A stretch of 64,000 bases of DNA from assembly GCA_030704615.1 (NCBI GenBank), contig CM060731.1, forward strand, positions 78,472,756-78,536,755. Reading direction: 5' to 3'. Under the pieces are notes generated by a model. The model did not search any database, was not told the origin of the DNA, and saw only the letters and a program-made list of their open reading frames with translations. The stretch comes from Takakia lepidozioides (taxonomy: Eukaryota; Streptophyta; Takakiopsida; Takakiales; Takakiaceae). Shown in pieces: positions 13,705-26,099 of this stretch. Position 1 is the stretch's first letter. Every line of letters begins with the position of its first letter. The position numbers and the translations under genes were made by a program.

Positions 13705-16700
13705 TCACATGTCATCATACATCAATGGGGAGGAGGGGGAGTAAGACCTCTGCATGAGATCTTCCAACAAAATCCTTTGTTGAGGAGTGACCCAATGGAT
13801 GCAATTGCGCGGACACTGCCCAACTGCCAGCTGCACTCCATAATCCTCTTCTTGCCCTGCCCCGCAGTGCCTTGGATGTTACTTCTAATTTCACGTACTA
13901 CATTTACTAGGCCGTAACGGTATTAGCTTGTATGTGGGTGATGCATGAAGGAGCAAGGAGAACGAGAAGGAGCAATTACATGTTACACACATCGGCAAAT
14001 CTTGTGGTAATTATTAAATATTGATCATTCCTCATTTTCTCAGCCCACCAGGGTATACTGGGCTCTATTTCAAATCACCGTGTTTCCACACAACCGACAA
14101 CAATCCAATCCCAGGGAATTGAGACGATGGGCTGGTAAAATATCATGCTACAAGTCGTGGGGGTGATTTGACTGTTGGTCCTCTAGCTCTAGCTTGCAAT
14201 ATATGAAACTGTGGTTGCACTGTCAGTCAGACATAGGGCATACAATGAGACACAAACCCAGAGGGAGGAAGGGTGATGCACAGACTGGTGTCAATTCCTC
14301 AAATTAACAATCATCCTAAGTATGGCCAATGCAACCTACAAGAATAAAGAAGCGAATGGAGCATCAAAACAGAACCAACCAACACAACTCACCCTGAGAC
14401 ACAGCACGGGCAAACCCGGTGTTGGCAGCAAATTGGAACACATTTGGCGCCCTTGCTACACATGAATACGGGCAGCCTGCCACTCCAATGTCAGGCCCAA
14501 TGGTACGTGTCAGACCCACTTGGAGATTCAACAAGGCAGATGGAGATTGCATCTCCCTTTCAACCCAGCATCCTCTCTCTACAAAGAAGATTTCATAGCC
14601 ATAAGACAGTACTACATCGTGCCCTTTTACCTCCCCCCAGATTCTCCACAAACACCAAGAGAATTTTGTGCAACTCCCAAGTTGGCTCTCAAGTCTTACA
14701 GTTTAAGACAGGAAGGTGGACAACAGAGAATTGTCCACTATGTGTCACACAATAGTGGATCATTCTTTCATGTGTGCCCTATATAAGAGAGAAGATACTG
14801 TGTGGTCTTTCAGAGATTGTGTGTTCTCGGCAGAGGCCTTGAGCAGTGATGACCTGAGCGCTTAGCAATAACCATCATGAGGCACCAAGCCCCATCTGGG
14901 ATATTTGGACATGTTCTTTTGGTTTCCTTGTGTTGTATACTTTTGGTTCTTCTGTGGATCTTAAGGTTTTTGGCCATGTTCTTAGGTTCTCTTGTGTAAG
15001 TCTACAGTGTCCAGTGGACCATCTGAGCCCCAACAAACCCCTTCTTCTTTCTCCCCCTCTAAGAATCCAGCTTTTACATGAATCCACATCTATCAGATAA
15101 ACTCACTGGTCTCTTTTTTCTTCCCTCAAACTTTCTGCCTGTCTGAAGAAAAAATTGTCCACAAGCAGATTTCAGGACCTTAAACAAGAAGCTAAAAATT
15201 GAAAGAATGTACTCATAAGACGTAAAAATTGAAAGACAGAGAGAGAAGAGGGAACCTTTGCCAATGCAGTTAATTTCATTCACAAATACATCCTTAGCCT
15301 CACACTCCGGGTCTTCAAATGGATCCATACTCCTGGACAATATTACCCAGTTTCTCTGGTTTGAGAACAACCACACAATTTCTCACAAACTGTATCCACC
15401 CTATCAAGAACAAGTGTTATTTCATACGATAGCTCTGGTCTGCTCTAGATTAACATCAGAGACAGTTCCTGCTGTGAACTTCAAGATTTGCAACTATATT
15501 TAACCTGGCAGGATCCGATTATCATTGTGGAAACACTATTTCCGTTCCACCCTATAAATCTTGCTCGGATATGCAGACCGCCAATTCCTTCAACAGAGGA
15601 TATCTACCATAAACGTTGAAGAATGGGTAAAAGGCCAAAGTGGCGAACTGCTCCACATACCTTTTGTACATGCCATGTTCCACACCCTCGGTCAACAACT
15701 GCAGATGCACAAACAACCACAGACGTCCATCATTGAGGAACTACCAAAAAGGGGAAACCTCTGCTCTCTCTCTCTCTGTTCAATCAGGCACACACACACC
15801 ACCCCAATAATCAGAAAGGTAAGCGAATGAACAAAAGGGTACCTCATAAGCCCGAATGAGGCGCTGGGTGATAGCATCTGCATTTTCGGAGCCTTTGTAG
15901 ACATCAGGATGATATTCCTTCACCTGCCCAAGGAGTTTCGCCAAAATGATCTCTTAACAAACTACACTGCAGCGAAGTCTGTGAGGGTTGCCCATGTCCG
16001 TGCTGCTGATGGAAACATGTGTGTATTGTGTTACTACGGAACTGTAATTGACCTACATATAAAAATTGTGGTGGCCAATAATCAGTAGTACGCAAATCAC
16101 AAATTCAACCCTTGTTTCAGGCAAACTCATCACCTTCCCATGTGAGCCTGGTGGGTGCTGCTAGGCCTGTGTGCATGTGACTGCTTATCTTTCTTGGGAG
16201 GGAAGAAAAGATAGCATAAGTGTCCCAACATAAAACTTAACACAAAACTTAACGAGTACAACATTGAATCGAGATAATACAAAAACTGAGGGTTGAGTAC
16301 AGCCAAACAAGAATGACCATACCCGGGTCCGGAAAGCAGCCTTGATATCCTCCTGACTGGAATCCGGGGAAATGCCCAACACGGTGTAGGGGTTCGCCAT
16401 CCAATCCCCACTCGCCAGATTTGTTTGATTTCTTCCATTGGCTTGATACCACTTCTCCCTCTTCCTGCCAGCCCTTTCATCGTACTCTCTAAGAGTAGTC
16501 CACCCTAGTCCCTTGGAACATAATCCATCAAAAGCTCTGAAGTGACGATCCCGTGGTAAAACAAAGGGTCTAAAGCGAACAAGGATTGAGTGAGCTGGAG
16601 ATAATTTGTGCTTATCCTGCAGGTGGCTGTGGGTTGGAGAATTTTGAACAGCTTTGTCAGGCCTATGTGGAGAAGAGCCTACATTTGCTTGTTTGCGTCT

Positions 16701-16820
16701 AAATTTACATATAATTGAGCTTTTCCCGCAATAACATCTGTTCACGAATTCACTGCAAACAGGGCAACCTTCAGAGTCCAAAAATGGGCGGCCACTCATG
16801 GGCAAGCAAACACCGACCAT
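13705..16820 (-). CDS. plastid-type J-domain protein with ferredoxin-like 4Fe-4S domain (DJC76/77/82 type)
   Basis: Six exons (16820-16323, 15923-15843, 15698-15661, 15332-15256, 14476-14393, 13856-13705) join in phase into 309 codons. All introns are GT-AG. Residues 1-141 form a basic, partly Cys-rich leader. The J domain starts near residue 142 with NPYTVLGISPDSSQEDIKAA, and the HPD tripeptide is present in EYHPDVYKG (exon 2). A ferredoxin-like domain follows: DPFEDPECEAKDVFVNEINC, then IGKGCPYSCVARAPNVF and LAVGQCPRNCIHWVTPQQR. This fusion of J domain and bacterial-type ferredoxin is known in green plants, where such proteins are chloroplast co-chaperones of plastid Hsp70. Plastid location is inferred from the family. 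The ORF ends at TGA 13705-13707. The gene appears intact. Confidence 0.88.
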
Positions 16821-17935
16821 CTTTGCAGCCTAAATCAAAGAATTCGAATATTGTCTTAGACTGGAGTTCACACCTTGGCTCAAGCGTAAAATGAAAGAAG
16901 GTGACGAAGTTTGAAAATGGCAAGTTGGAATCGCACAGAGGGTAAGCGGAAAACTTGAGTTCAACTTTGAACTTTGATTTGCTAGAATCCAGAGCACGAC
17001 TCTCAATTGAAAGGCCCAGCAGCGCAAACGAAATGAGGCAAGCAGCTGAGTCTTTGAGACAACAGGTTCGATTTTTCAAGACAGATATCAGAAGGGCCGG
17101 AAAAGGCCCAGCTTGAGAACAGAGAAAGAAGAAGAGGCCAACTGGTGACTACAGTCTCACACAAGTTCCCTTCCCCAAGGAGCAATCCATCCATGGGCTG
17201 CCTAGCAGCCCTCTGTTTGCGGGGGCTCATCCACCAGTAACCCCTTGTACCGCACAGCACTTAGTAGGGCGTGCGGGGCGGGATCCGACTTCACCCCCCG
17301 TTTTGTTGGGTTGTAGGACGGGCCCGACGTGCCAGGCAGGGAAACCTGCCAGCGGCAGCAGGCAGAGGATCTCTGCATTTATTGTGATGCCGGCCATTTT
17401 GGCCTTGGATAACTCAGCTTTTGGCAATGAAGCTGGGGCAGGTGGCGCTGGAAAGCCCTCAATCTGGGCTACAATCTTCGTGCTGGCGGCTCTTCAATCG
17501 GACAAGGATTCAGAAAGTTATGGCTGTTTGATCACATTGTACGTTACACTCGTAGTGTAACAGCCGCTCTCTTCCTGGAGACTCTTTCTGTCTCTAAGTA
17601 TACAGGGACCGGAGATTGCATGCATGTTTCCAGCTTGTGGGTCCTTGGCTAGGCTTGCAGCCTCTGGTTGCCGACCTTCACTACGCTACTTCACAGCCCG
17701 CTGCGAGGGATTACCATCGCCTCGGCATGTACAGATTTGTTTACTGAGCTCCATCGACGCCTCCCAGGAGGTGTCCTCCAAAGTGTGTTCTCACTGGAGT
17801 TACCCTTTCTCTCCAGCTAGGTTTTTGAAAGAATTCAGCCCCTTCTGAGTCTTGCAAGCTACCAAGCATGAACTGCTCACCCTCCCTCTCTCATTTCTTA
17901 GTCTAAATGACCAATTTCTGATGGTTTGGTTGCAG
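16821..17935. promoter_or_regulatory. shared upstream region of two divergent genes
   Basis: About 1.1 kb separates the start codons of the J-domain gene (-) and the FHIT-like gene (+), so it should hold both promoters. A frame from ATG 17624 with an Arg/Ser/Ala-rich N-terminus could be a targeting exon of FHIT: a donor after VSSK near 17784 would join in phase to the acceptor just before ATG 17936. This is only a possibility. No core promoter motif stands out. Confidence 0.35.
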
Positions 17936-19195
17936 ATGGAGAAAGAGACTTTCTACTTTGGATCATACAAGATAGATGCCAGTGAGGTGTTTCTAGTCAC
18001 ACCACATTCTTATGCATTCATCAATCTGCGGCCGGTTGTTCCTGGTAAATTCTCAGTGAAATATTTTGCCAGAACTAGGTGCTCCCTGAGCTCTTGCTCT
18101 CATTGCTTCTTTTGTAGGGACTAGATGCATGATTTTTCCTTCAAATCCAATTGTTGCATCACTCATGTAGAATTGATCTCCAAATATCCATCTTCAGCTT
18201 TAGAGATGCATGGAGAGTTGAAAGAGATGGCACATATAATATAAATGTGACCTCTTAGATGGAGATTATGCGACACAAGCACTGGAAATCTCTTTCAATC
18301 ATTGTCAGAGTGCAAATTAAGTTGGCAATACATGGTTTTGGTTTCCATATCAGAATAGCACACCTGAACACTTATTCCCTGTTTTGTGTGTGCATGTGTT
18401 GCTAGGTCATATCCTTCTCAGTGTCTGCATGTGGATACTTGGAGGTCCCAGCTTTATGAGAATTGGCTTTCTAAATGAATAGAACCTAGACTTAGGTATT
18501 TATCATGGAAGTGAAACCCTCCCTGCATCTTGTGAGTCTTTCAAGGTAATCTTGATGAGCCACATCAATCAATAACTCTCCTTGAACAGCAACTAGAGGT
18601 GAAAAAAGCTGGATCACCAGGTAAAAAAAACAACTACAGTTGGATCTTTGAAATAGGAATTCAAGCTGGATCAGTAGGAAACTTGCTACATACCTTGATG
18701 AATACAGATAAGGTGTTGATAAACCTCTTAGATTCTTGGTATAAACCCACGATTGGTAGATTGTCTCCACCATTATCATGGTAATCATAGGCTTTAGAAC
18801 ACGTGGTGACACTACTTGGTAAGCAGCGTCTGCATGCTTGATCCTTGTTAAACTTCTCTGACTCCACAACCTTTGGGAAGAAAGATGCACAGACTTAGTC
18901 AGTATGGTCTGTCGAATATGATGCTATGAAAGGTTCAGGAAAGAATTCTGCGAAAAAAATAGCAACATGACAAGTGAACCACAGTAGCTTCGACCTTTTA
19001 AAAAAGGAGCATTACAGATCATGATAATACCTTGACTAAGATGGTAAACATGTGCTGGTGACTGCTCGGAGACTAGTACCGCGGTTCCTAGACTTGACTT
19101 CAGAGGAGGCCTCCGATTTGTGGCTCACTGCCAAGCGTGTTGGGCAGAAATTGGAGCCCTTTTTCAAGGCATCATCATTGAGTTTTTCTATACAG
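17936..19195 (+). pseudogene. FHIT-like HIT-family hydrolase, 5' part only
   Basis: Exon 17936-18044 starts at ATG right after an acceptor and encodes FYFGSYKIDASEVF, PHSYAFINLRPVVPG. A second exon, about 19041-19195, encodes HVLVTARRLVPRFLDLTSEE and ASDLWLTAKRVGQKLEPFFK, then SSLSFSIQ before a GT donor. These are the N-terminal two thirds of FHIT-type bis(5'-adenosyl)-triphosphatases. The next block should read DGPQ..TVPHVHIH and carry the catalytic His triad. I could not find it in the following 5 kb. Instead a TIR element begins 190 bases after the donor. The locus is therefore truncated, or its last exon is very far away. The second exon would add three residues (D-G-K) at the junction compared with relatives. 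Confidence 0.7.
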
Positions 19196-19384
19196 GTTCT
19201 CGTCTCACACCCCATGGGCCTATACTGTTATATTCCCAAACAAGCACTCTTTAGGGTCTGTCAGGGCTTTGGAGGTCTGTGGCATTGCCAGAGCCTTTGA
19301 TGACAAGGAGTGTCTGATATTTTGCTTGCTTCCTTCAGACAGGATATATTTCATTTAAAGTAGAGATTGCAAGACACTAACCAG

Positions 19385-20205
19385 TAACTGGTTATTTCCA
19401 GTGTTGGCCGGGTACCATGTTTTGAGCCCTCTTCCGATCCCGGTTATAGCCTACTCTTTGAAAAAAATGGAGGGCCGGGGCAGGGTATACCAATAGGTTT
19501 AAAAAACATCTCGGTTACAGGTTCTCATTAAACACATGAATTTTTTTTGTCCGGTTCTCAATCTACGGGTCATATCATCTTAAAAAATGCCGGTTCCATG
19601 GTACTGGTTATGGGATTCATCCATTTTTATTTTTTTTACTTTTTCTGGACTTTTTGTGTATGTGTGTAAAACTACACAAAGAGGGCTGTGGCCTCATCTG
19701 TTGGCCTATGGATCTGATTTTCAAATGTTAAACCCCCGACATCTATCTCTGGGGGCTCCGCCCTTGTAATACACTAAGCTTGCAGCTTACAACTATTATT
19801 TTAGCCAAATGCCCAACTAATTAATTTCCTATCTACTTGGACATTCTCCCTAACCATTATAAATGTATTGTAACTAAGTAAAGACATAACATTCCCCTCA
19901 GCATCTGTCCATCTGTAATGTTCTTAATTACCATCACCAACCCCCTACATGTATTATCTAGAACCGCCTCTACGACATCCACATTTGTTCCGGATCTTGC
20001 ACCGGGTATAACATCCTTACAATCACGATGCCGGTGCTCTAGCCGGTTAGGAAGCTCGATGGCTTTTGCTGGTTCCCTTCCATAGCCGGTTCCTACGGGG
20101 GCTACACTTTCCGGTCGTGCATATGTGCATAACCGGCAAATAACCGCCGGATATGCATGTCCAGATGCCATACCCGGCCAACACTGGTTATTTCTGGTTA
20201 TTGGA
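19385..20205. mobile_element. TIR element (MITE-like), AACCGG-rich
   Basis: A 17-bp inverted repeat, CCAGTGTTGGCCGGGTA, occurs at 19398-19414 and in reverse complement at 20171-20187. Both arms are bordered on the outside by AACCAG/TGGTTA palindromes. The interior is rich in CCGGTT motifs and contains no transposase-like frame. This fits a non-autonomous DNA transposon of about 0.8 kb inserted just downstream of the second FHIT exon. Similar CCGGTT-rich sequence borders another inverted-repeat unit at 54.4-56.4 kb. Confidence 0.6.
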
Positions 20206-20789
20206 CTCTTGTTATGCCAGGTAACTCTCTTAGGCAGTTTGTTCCACTGTGGGACAAACATATGAGGGAAGAATCTACACTCCAGAAATCTCAGTCGTCA
20301 ATGACTGCAAATTCTATGGCAACTGATATAGATTTCGCTTGATTGTACAATTTACAATCATGTCTTTATTGATATAGTTGAGCATAATGCAATACAAACT
20401 ATTGCTGATATTTTTTGGTGAAAGGAAATAAATTTGATTTGCAAGAAGCAAATTAAATTCATATACTACACAACTTATTAGTTTATCATTCCTCCAATAA
20501 ATTAAATAATACAATATAGAATACACAGACACACAGTAAGAAATCAAAAAAGAAGAACTATCACAAAGAAGAACAGTACAGAAAAAACTCCTGCCAGTGT
20601 GATATAGTCCATATATTACCAGCTTGAGGTGGTCTGACAGTTAACCACACAATGCAGGTTGTGATGACTCAAAAAAGTAAGGTGATACCAAACACCTCTG
20701 GACATGAGAAGATAACCTACTATCTGGTAATGGAACCTACCCTCACAACTAACCTCCATCATCTAAGAAGCTTCAATCTAAAAGAATCC

Positions 20790-20985
20790 TTGGCTCATAT
20801 CAAGTGTTGTGGTAGTCAGTCACTGAAGACGCCTGCCAAATTTTGGCGGCACCTTCTACTGTCCTTCCTCATTCTAATCCTCGCCAATTTGCTAATTGCA
20901 ATTCCTCAGCTCATATCAAGAGTGAAGTTAATCAAAGGTGAAGACACCTGCAGTTTCAGTGGCACCTTCCTCATTCCAATCCCTG
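20790..20985. repeat. diverged tandem duplication, unit about 115 bp
   Basis: Two successive segments (about 20790-20880 and 20907-20985) share CTCATATCAAG at their starts, GAAGAC(G/A)CCTGC in the middle and CCTTCCTCATTC(T/C)AATCC at their ends. This is an old local duplication with no coding potential seen. The flanking 20206-20780 is AT-rich with nothing recognised. Confidence 0.6.
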
Positions 20986-21719
20986 CAAGGCCCATCTCTT
21001 CCTTCTTGCTTCTCTAGCTTGCTTAACCTAAGATTCCGACCTTGCAACAATCAGTAGTCATACCCACATGTCCAATCTTCTGCTCTACTCTAAACCTGTG
21101 TGACAGGAGACATTGTTTCCAGCCTTAAAGCACAAACTTCAGAACTCTGGCATAAAACTGCATGTACAGGGTACGAAGGCCAATTCCTATGCGTTAAGAG
21201 TTCTGGACAAATATGCCAAGCACTTGCAGAACAACATCAGTACTGCCAAATTAAAAAAACAATCATCAATTGCTTTGCCAAGATAACATTCAACATAACT
21301 ATGCAGTTCTCAATGCACCTCAATAAACGAGAGGAATGTCCTGAAATGAAATGGTGTTAATAATGAAAAGAGAAGACAAATGTGTGAAAGTAGTACAGAT
21401 ACTACTTACATGTGACTTTCCATTGTAGAAAACATGGACCATGATAAGTAAGAGATGACTAGGGAAGGCTGGCTGGTGCAACAAAAAATGGACCTGTGCA
21501 CTCCTCGGCTGCGGATGTTCTCCTGACCTCTAGCTTGCTATCGGTCACCTAAAAAGGACATCCACAGACTTCTGCGCGTGCATAAGTAACCCTAATAAAT
21601 GTTTGAATGAGACTGACAACATATGTAGGTAGGTAAGTGCTCAATTCTTAGATTGGCAGTAACTTTACAATCTGTTGACCACTGGGTCATGCAGCCATTC
21701 CAGCATCAAACATGTCAAT

Positions 21720-22790
21720 GGTTATGGATGACAACATTCCTAGATGGACTAGATAGCCCCACGCTGAGATGAATTGGTGGCTACCTACAAGGCTATGGAG
21801 CACAACAAGCTGGTCAATGGGCACAGGTAGACAGCAGAGGGAGAGTTTCAGGCCTGAGGCTTTCTCGGTTGCTTTGTCTTCTTCATTGCCTATACATCAA
21901 GCTATTCTCAATTTCTTCCAGAAGCCTGTATAAAGGCCCTCCCAGAACTTGGCAAGGCATCAAGACACTGAAGCAATTCACCTGTTCGACAGAAACCCTG
22001 GGGTTCCGCCATGGCATCAGCATCAGTGTCACAATGCCCCGCCAAAAGCCTTAAGAAGCCCTCACAGACTACAACAGAACTGAGAATGGAAGACAAGGGC
22101 TGAGATTTGGCTAGATAACATCATCAAGCCTCCCCCTACATCTAACCATACTGAGGCAGAAAAGTCAGCGGAATTACCAATGAGAACGCAGACCTAGACA
22201 GAAGGTGGAAGTGGTCATGACCATCACATACATAGAGCAGTCTTACACAGTAGAGACTTCCCTGATTGGGTGAAGTTGACTGGGCAGGGAATTCTCGCCA
22301 GTCTCACTTCAGATCCTTGGAGTTTAAAACCCAGCTAATAAGCTTTAGAGCTGCACAAACCATGGGGATTGTGTGGATGCTCCAGCATTAAAACATGATA
22401 CTGACCACCATGCTATGAATGACAGTATCCCTAGGTGGACTCATGACCACATTTCAGACGGACAAACAGCTACAAGGCTATGGAGCATCACACATGATAA
22501 CATATTTTGGCTAGTATATCCATGTAAGAATGGGAGGCAACTCCATTTCCCATAGTATGCTCTTACCAGGAAAGAGACAACAAGCTGTGGGTGGGCACAG
22601 AAATACAACAAGAGGAGAGTTTCAGGCCTGAAAGGCTTCCGCAGTTGATTTGTCTTCCTCATTGCCGACCATTCAAGCTATTCTCAAATCCTCCCTACAG
22701 AGCCCTTCTAGAACTTGGAAAGGCATTGACAAACTCAAACAATCGAGCTCCAGGGACAGAACCCTGGGATGACAGCAGCTTCCATCTCTC
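21720..22790. repeat. diverged direct repeat, about 350-bp units
   Basis: Segments at about 21720-22030 and 22400-22770 match with scattered changes. Shared strings include GAGAGTTTCAGGCCTGA, ACAAGGCTATGGAGCA and TCAAGCTATTCTCAA, followed by GAACTTGG(C/A)AAGGCAT. The unit is probably an old transposon remnant. No protein family was recognised in it. The surrounding 21000-23000 shows nothing else. Confidence 0.6.
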
Positions 22791-23040
22791 AGGTCCTGGG
22801 CAGAGCTGCAGGTTGAAGCTCATTTAGCCCACTCCGACAGGAGGCAGTACTGCCAGGGGAAGTGGCTCTTATTTCTGCTGGCTTCACCCTGCGTCTTCTA
22901 TTTTTCTCCAAAAGTCCTGTCAAAAGCCTTAAGCCGTCTCATAGACTGCGGAAGACTTGAGCTGTTTGCATTCATAGCCGCGACAGAGGATTCATTTTCC
23001 TTCACAAAAAGGCCCTGTTGCTGAAGCTTATGTTTCATTG

Positions 23041-23126
23041 GTCAATAGTACTTATCTGTCAATTTGTAGAGTTTACATCGTCTCACTTTGTAAACTCTAC
23101 AAATTGACTGGATAATTACTATTGAC
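23041..23126. repeat. 86-bp foldback element with perfect 20-bp stem
   Basis: Inner arms 23058-23077 and 23089-23108 are perfect 20-bp inverted repeats around an 11-base loop. Outer arms 23041-23050 (GTCAATAGTA) and 23117-23126 pair perfectly as well, with 7-8 unpaired bases between inner and outer stems. It could be a tiny MITE, a recent foldback insertion or a small-RNA precursor. It lies 57 bases beyond the stop of the adjacent PPR-DYW remnant. Confidence 0.8.
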
Positions 23127-23182
23127 TAATACTGTTGCGTCATCTTTTAGGGATACACTTTCTTTTAGGCAATTTACTCTTC

Positions 23183-23819
23183 TCACCAGTAATCCCCACA
23201 AGAACAAACCCCGTCATGGAAGTGGTCATGGAAGTGGTGAAAGCGGCTGGTATCCCGTACAGTAACAGTTCGCCCAGCAATCTTCGAGATGCACTTGGTG
23301 GCGTGTGACACTCACCACATACCCGAAGGTTCTTATTGACATGGACTGGCATCCCAGCTGTGGTGCTGATGAGCCCAAAGGCAATGGCCAGCTTCTCACT
23401 GGTGGCAAAGAGAGAATTGCTTCATGTCCTCCTCCACATCATGCAATACAAAGTCTGTGTTACGCACATACCCAGCCTGCTTCATCCACCCAGACAAGCC
23501 GTTCAGCTCACCATGGATCTCCTCAAGTTGTGGATGCAACTCATCTTCTACAAAAAAATGTGTGCACCTGATTACCCACCTCAATCCAGCTGCACCCTGG
23601 CTCCTTTCTGATACCTTTGTCCTCCATCATTTTTCTTACCTTAGCTCCACCTCCCAGCCGCAGCATAGATGTTTGATAGCAGCACATAAGTTGGAGCATG
23701 TGTGGACCCACTTCAAGATAACAGCTCAGATTTCGATAGGTTACATGATCAAGCTTCCCAAAGCGCTGCCCCGTGGTGGTGAGAGGCAGAACAGAAAAAG
23801 AACTTACTGATGGGAACAC
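23183..23819 (-). pseudogene. PPR-DYW protein C-terminus, frameshifted
   Basis: On the minus strand the end of a DYW-type pentatricopeptide protein can be read across three frames: E/E+ region VRKMMEDKGIRKEPGCSWIE, PG-box region AGYVRNTDFVLHDVEED, then [30 protein letters not shown] and RDTSRFHHF, ending in CSCGDYW and TGA at 23183. Such proteins bind organellar RNA, and the DYW domain is the C-to-U editing deaminase. Single-base shifts lie at the HxE motif (near 23400) and after CGECH (near 23290). The PPR repeats that should lie upstream (above 23819) are not recognisable. It is a dead fragment, or a gene disrupted at its 5' side. Confidence 0.8.
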
Positions 23820-25016
23820 AGACCTAGAAAGAAGTCGGACGAGGTTGAGCCCAAAGAATATCTAAGACAGATTCATACTATGTCATAGTTAAGGAAATAC
23901 AAGTATACAGAAACCGTAGTGGTTAGGAAGAGGAGGATATATCATGCACTGTCATTGTCATCTACTTGCGACCAGGGAGAGGATAGAAGTTAAACTCTGT
24001 CTTAGAAAGGTTGTCCAGTACATCTATGGTGCGTAAGGGTGATAACCTACACCCAAATCCTAAAGACAGGGAAACCCACCCTAAGCTGTATCGCATCGCA
24101 GGATAGATGCTCGAGGAGCAGGGCTGGAGGCTGGAACGATCTCATGCTTTCTAGCACAGTCGTCCCCTGGTAATCTAAACCGGACTGTCCTGCGGGATAA
24201 AGCCCCTTAAGCTGAAGAGTCGCAACTGTAATCTCTTCCCTTTTGCACTTATGGTGCTCGCTCACATGATACCTTTGAACAACACTCAATATCCTTTAAT
24301 CGTACTACTTCATTGACTGTACACAATGCGTGCATATCGTGGCGAACATGCAAGTTTTAACTTCGGCTTTGAAACCATATGTGCTTTACAATAGACGAAG
24401 AGAAAGAGTTGCAGTAGTGCCAATACCTCCAAAACACCCTTATTCACCACAAGGAAGCCAGAAGCAGCCGTTGTTAACTTCAGCCAAGACGCGGGATCCA
24501 TGCAACATGCCATTCTTGTTCTGCTCAACAATACTACACACACCAGATGCATTGGGTGAACAGCCCATGTGCGTAGCTTTACCATGTTATGATATTCATA
24601 ACCAGGCCAGCTTTCTTCCGGATTGAAAACAGCGTTTCTGGTAACATCCTCAGAACAGCCATGATTCTCCTCCATGGCACATTAGAACCTGGGAACAAGC
24701 TGACTAAAGGTTGCAGCTCTACTCCACAATCTGAAGATGCCCCCACTTCGCTTCCATCTATCTGGACACAACTAGCCTCCTTTCGCTTTGGTCCTTGAGC
24801 GAGGCGGCTTATGATAGTTAGGTCTCGGAAGCATCAATGCTCGCAAATCAAAGCACTTTGTTTTTTGGTTTTTTTTTTTTCTTAAGAAAGGGGACGGAGG
24901 CCCTCTTAATCAAATTAAAACGAGGAAAAAATAACCTCGAGGCCATAAGGTTCACAAAGCGAGGCCACTTCAGGGCCGCAGTAACCACAGAGTCAAACTA
25001 GCAACAAACCAACTCG
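23820..25016. other. no gene recognised
   Basis: I see no conserved coding sequence here. A poly-T run lies near 24869-24880 and might be the tail of a minus-strand retroelement that continues into the next feature. Confidence 0.4.
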
Positions 25017-25700
25017 CTACCAGAGCCTACAAAGAGCATAATCAGAAACCAGAGCATACACCCAAAAGCTGAGATAGCTACACAAGATAGGATCAACGTG
25101 GAGCATTAGGGGCCTGAAAATCCAAATGGGCATGAATCTTGGAGCTTCTAAGCTTGCGGTGACGCCGATTGATGTCCTCGTTGCGCTCTGCAGGGGGGGG
25201 GCAGTGATATGCTTCCACATTGCTTCCCAATTCACCTGGAAGGGCATGATATGAACCCACTTATCAGCCCACTTTGACATGGGAACCGAGAACCCCAATG
25301 ACATGGAGTAACCCATATTAGCAGAATACTTGAAGAATGGGATATTCCCATGCCAAGACCACTCCCCTGTATCAAATGGGAGGTTCACCAAGGCTTTCTT
25401 CCCATACCAGAAGAGCCAAGAAGTTCGGGCCCACAGGGCCAGGTCACTGGAAGGATCAAATAACGGGTCAACCACGCCCGAAGCACCATCCACCACCCGA
25501 ACAGAGAAGAGTTAATCTGGAGGACGAGTCCATTGCTAACCTGCCAGTGTTATAAACCTGAAAGCTGAGACCAAAACCCAGGTTGCCTGAGATGTTCGAG
25601 CAATAAGATGCATTGAGGAATAGAATCCTTGCACCCTTTCCAAGCAGGGAGCTGATTATGGACACCACTGAGCAAGGAGGACCAAGCATTTGGTTATAGC
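25017..25700 (-). mobile_element. probable retroelement remnant
   Basis: A 159-codon minus-strand frame contains LPFDTGEWSWHGNIPFFKYS and SKWADKWVHIMPFQVNWEAM. This Trp-rich pattern resembles the region between reverse transcriptase and the zinc-binding tail of plant LINEs. A second frame upstream (25468-25689) may belong to the same element. The assignment rests on general resemblance only, and no catalytic motif is visible. Confidence 0.3.
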
Positions 25701-25797
25701 ACTAATAATGGTATTCCAAGTATGACGGGTCGTTGAGCCCCTACATATTGAACAGCAAAATCAGCAGCGAGTGGACCAGAAAGCCCTTGTCAAGTTA

Positions 25798-26085
25798 TTT
25801 TACCACTAGTGTGAAGTTAGCTAGGAAATAACTAGCTTTTATATATTGACATTTGGGATTGACCCAAGTGTATCTTCACGGCAGATCGCGGTGGGCTCAT
25901 CTTTCTCGAGTTGAGCCTCACCGTGTCTAGCTATGGCGTCGTAGTGTGGATTCCCCATGGCATGGGGTGCACTTGGCTCGACTTAATATATGAGTGATGT
26001 TTTCATGTGCAAGTATGTGAGTTTGAGAGAGCTTGTGTGCTTGTATCATTTCTTTCTTTATCACTCGAGAAAGATCAGCTCAAGT
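25798..26085 (+). mobile_element. solo LTR-like unit (family X) with long hairpin
   Basis: The unit begins TGTCAAGTT, as do two copies at 45197 and 53779, and shares TCTCGAGTTGAGCCT, a CCCCATGGCATGGGGTGC block and TGGCTCGACTT with them. Arms GCTCATCTTTCTCGAG (25895-25910) and CTCGAGAAAGATCAGC (26064-26079) are inverted repeats, 15 of 16 positions pairing. It ends ...GCTCA, so TG...CA ends are possible. No coding sequence or clear target-site duplication was found, so solo-LTR status is an inference. Confidence 0.5.
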
Positions 26086-26099
26086 CTGTGAATGCCAGG

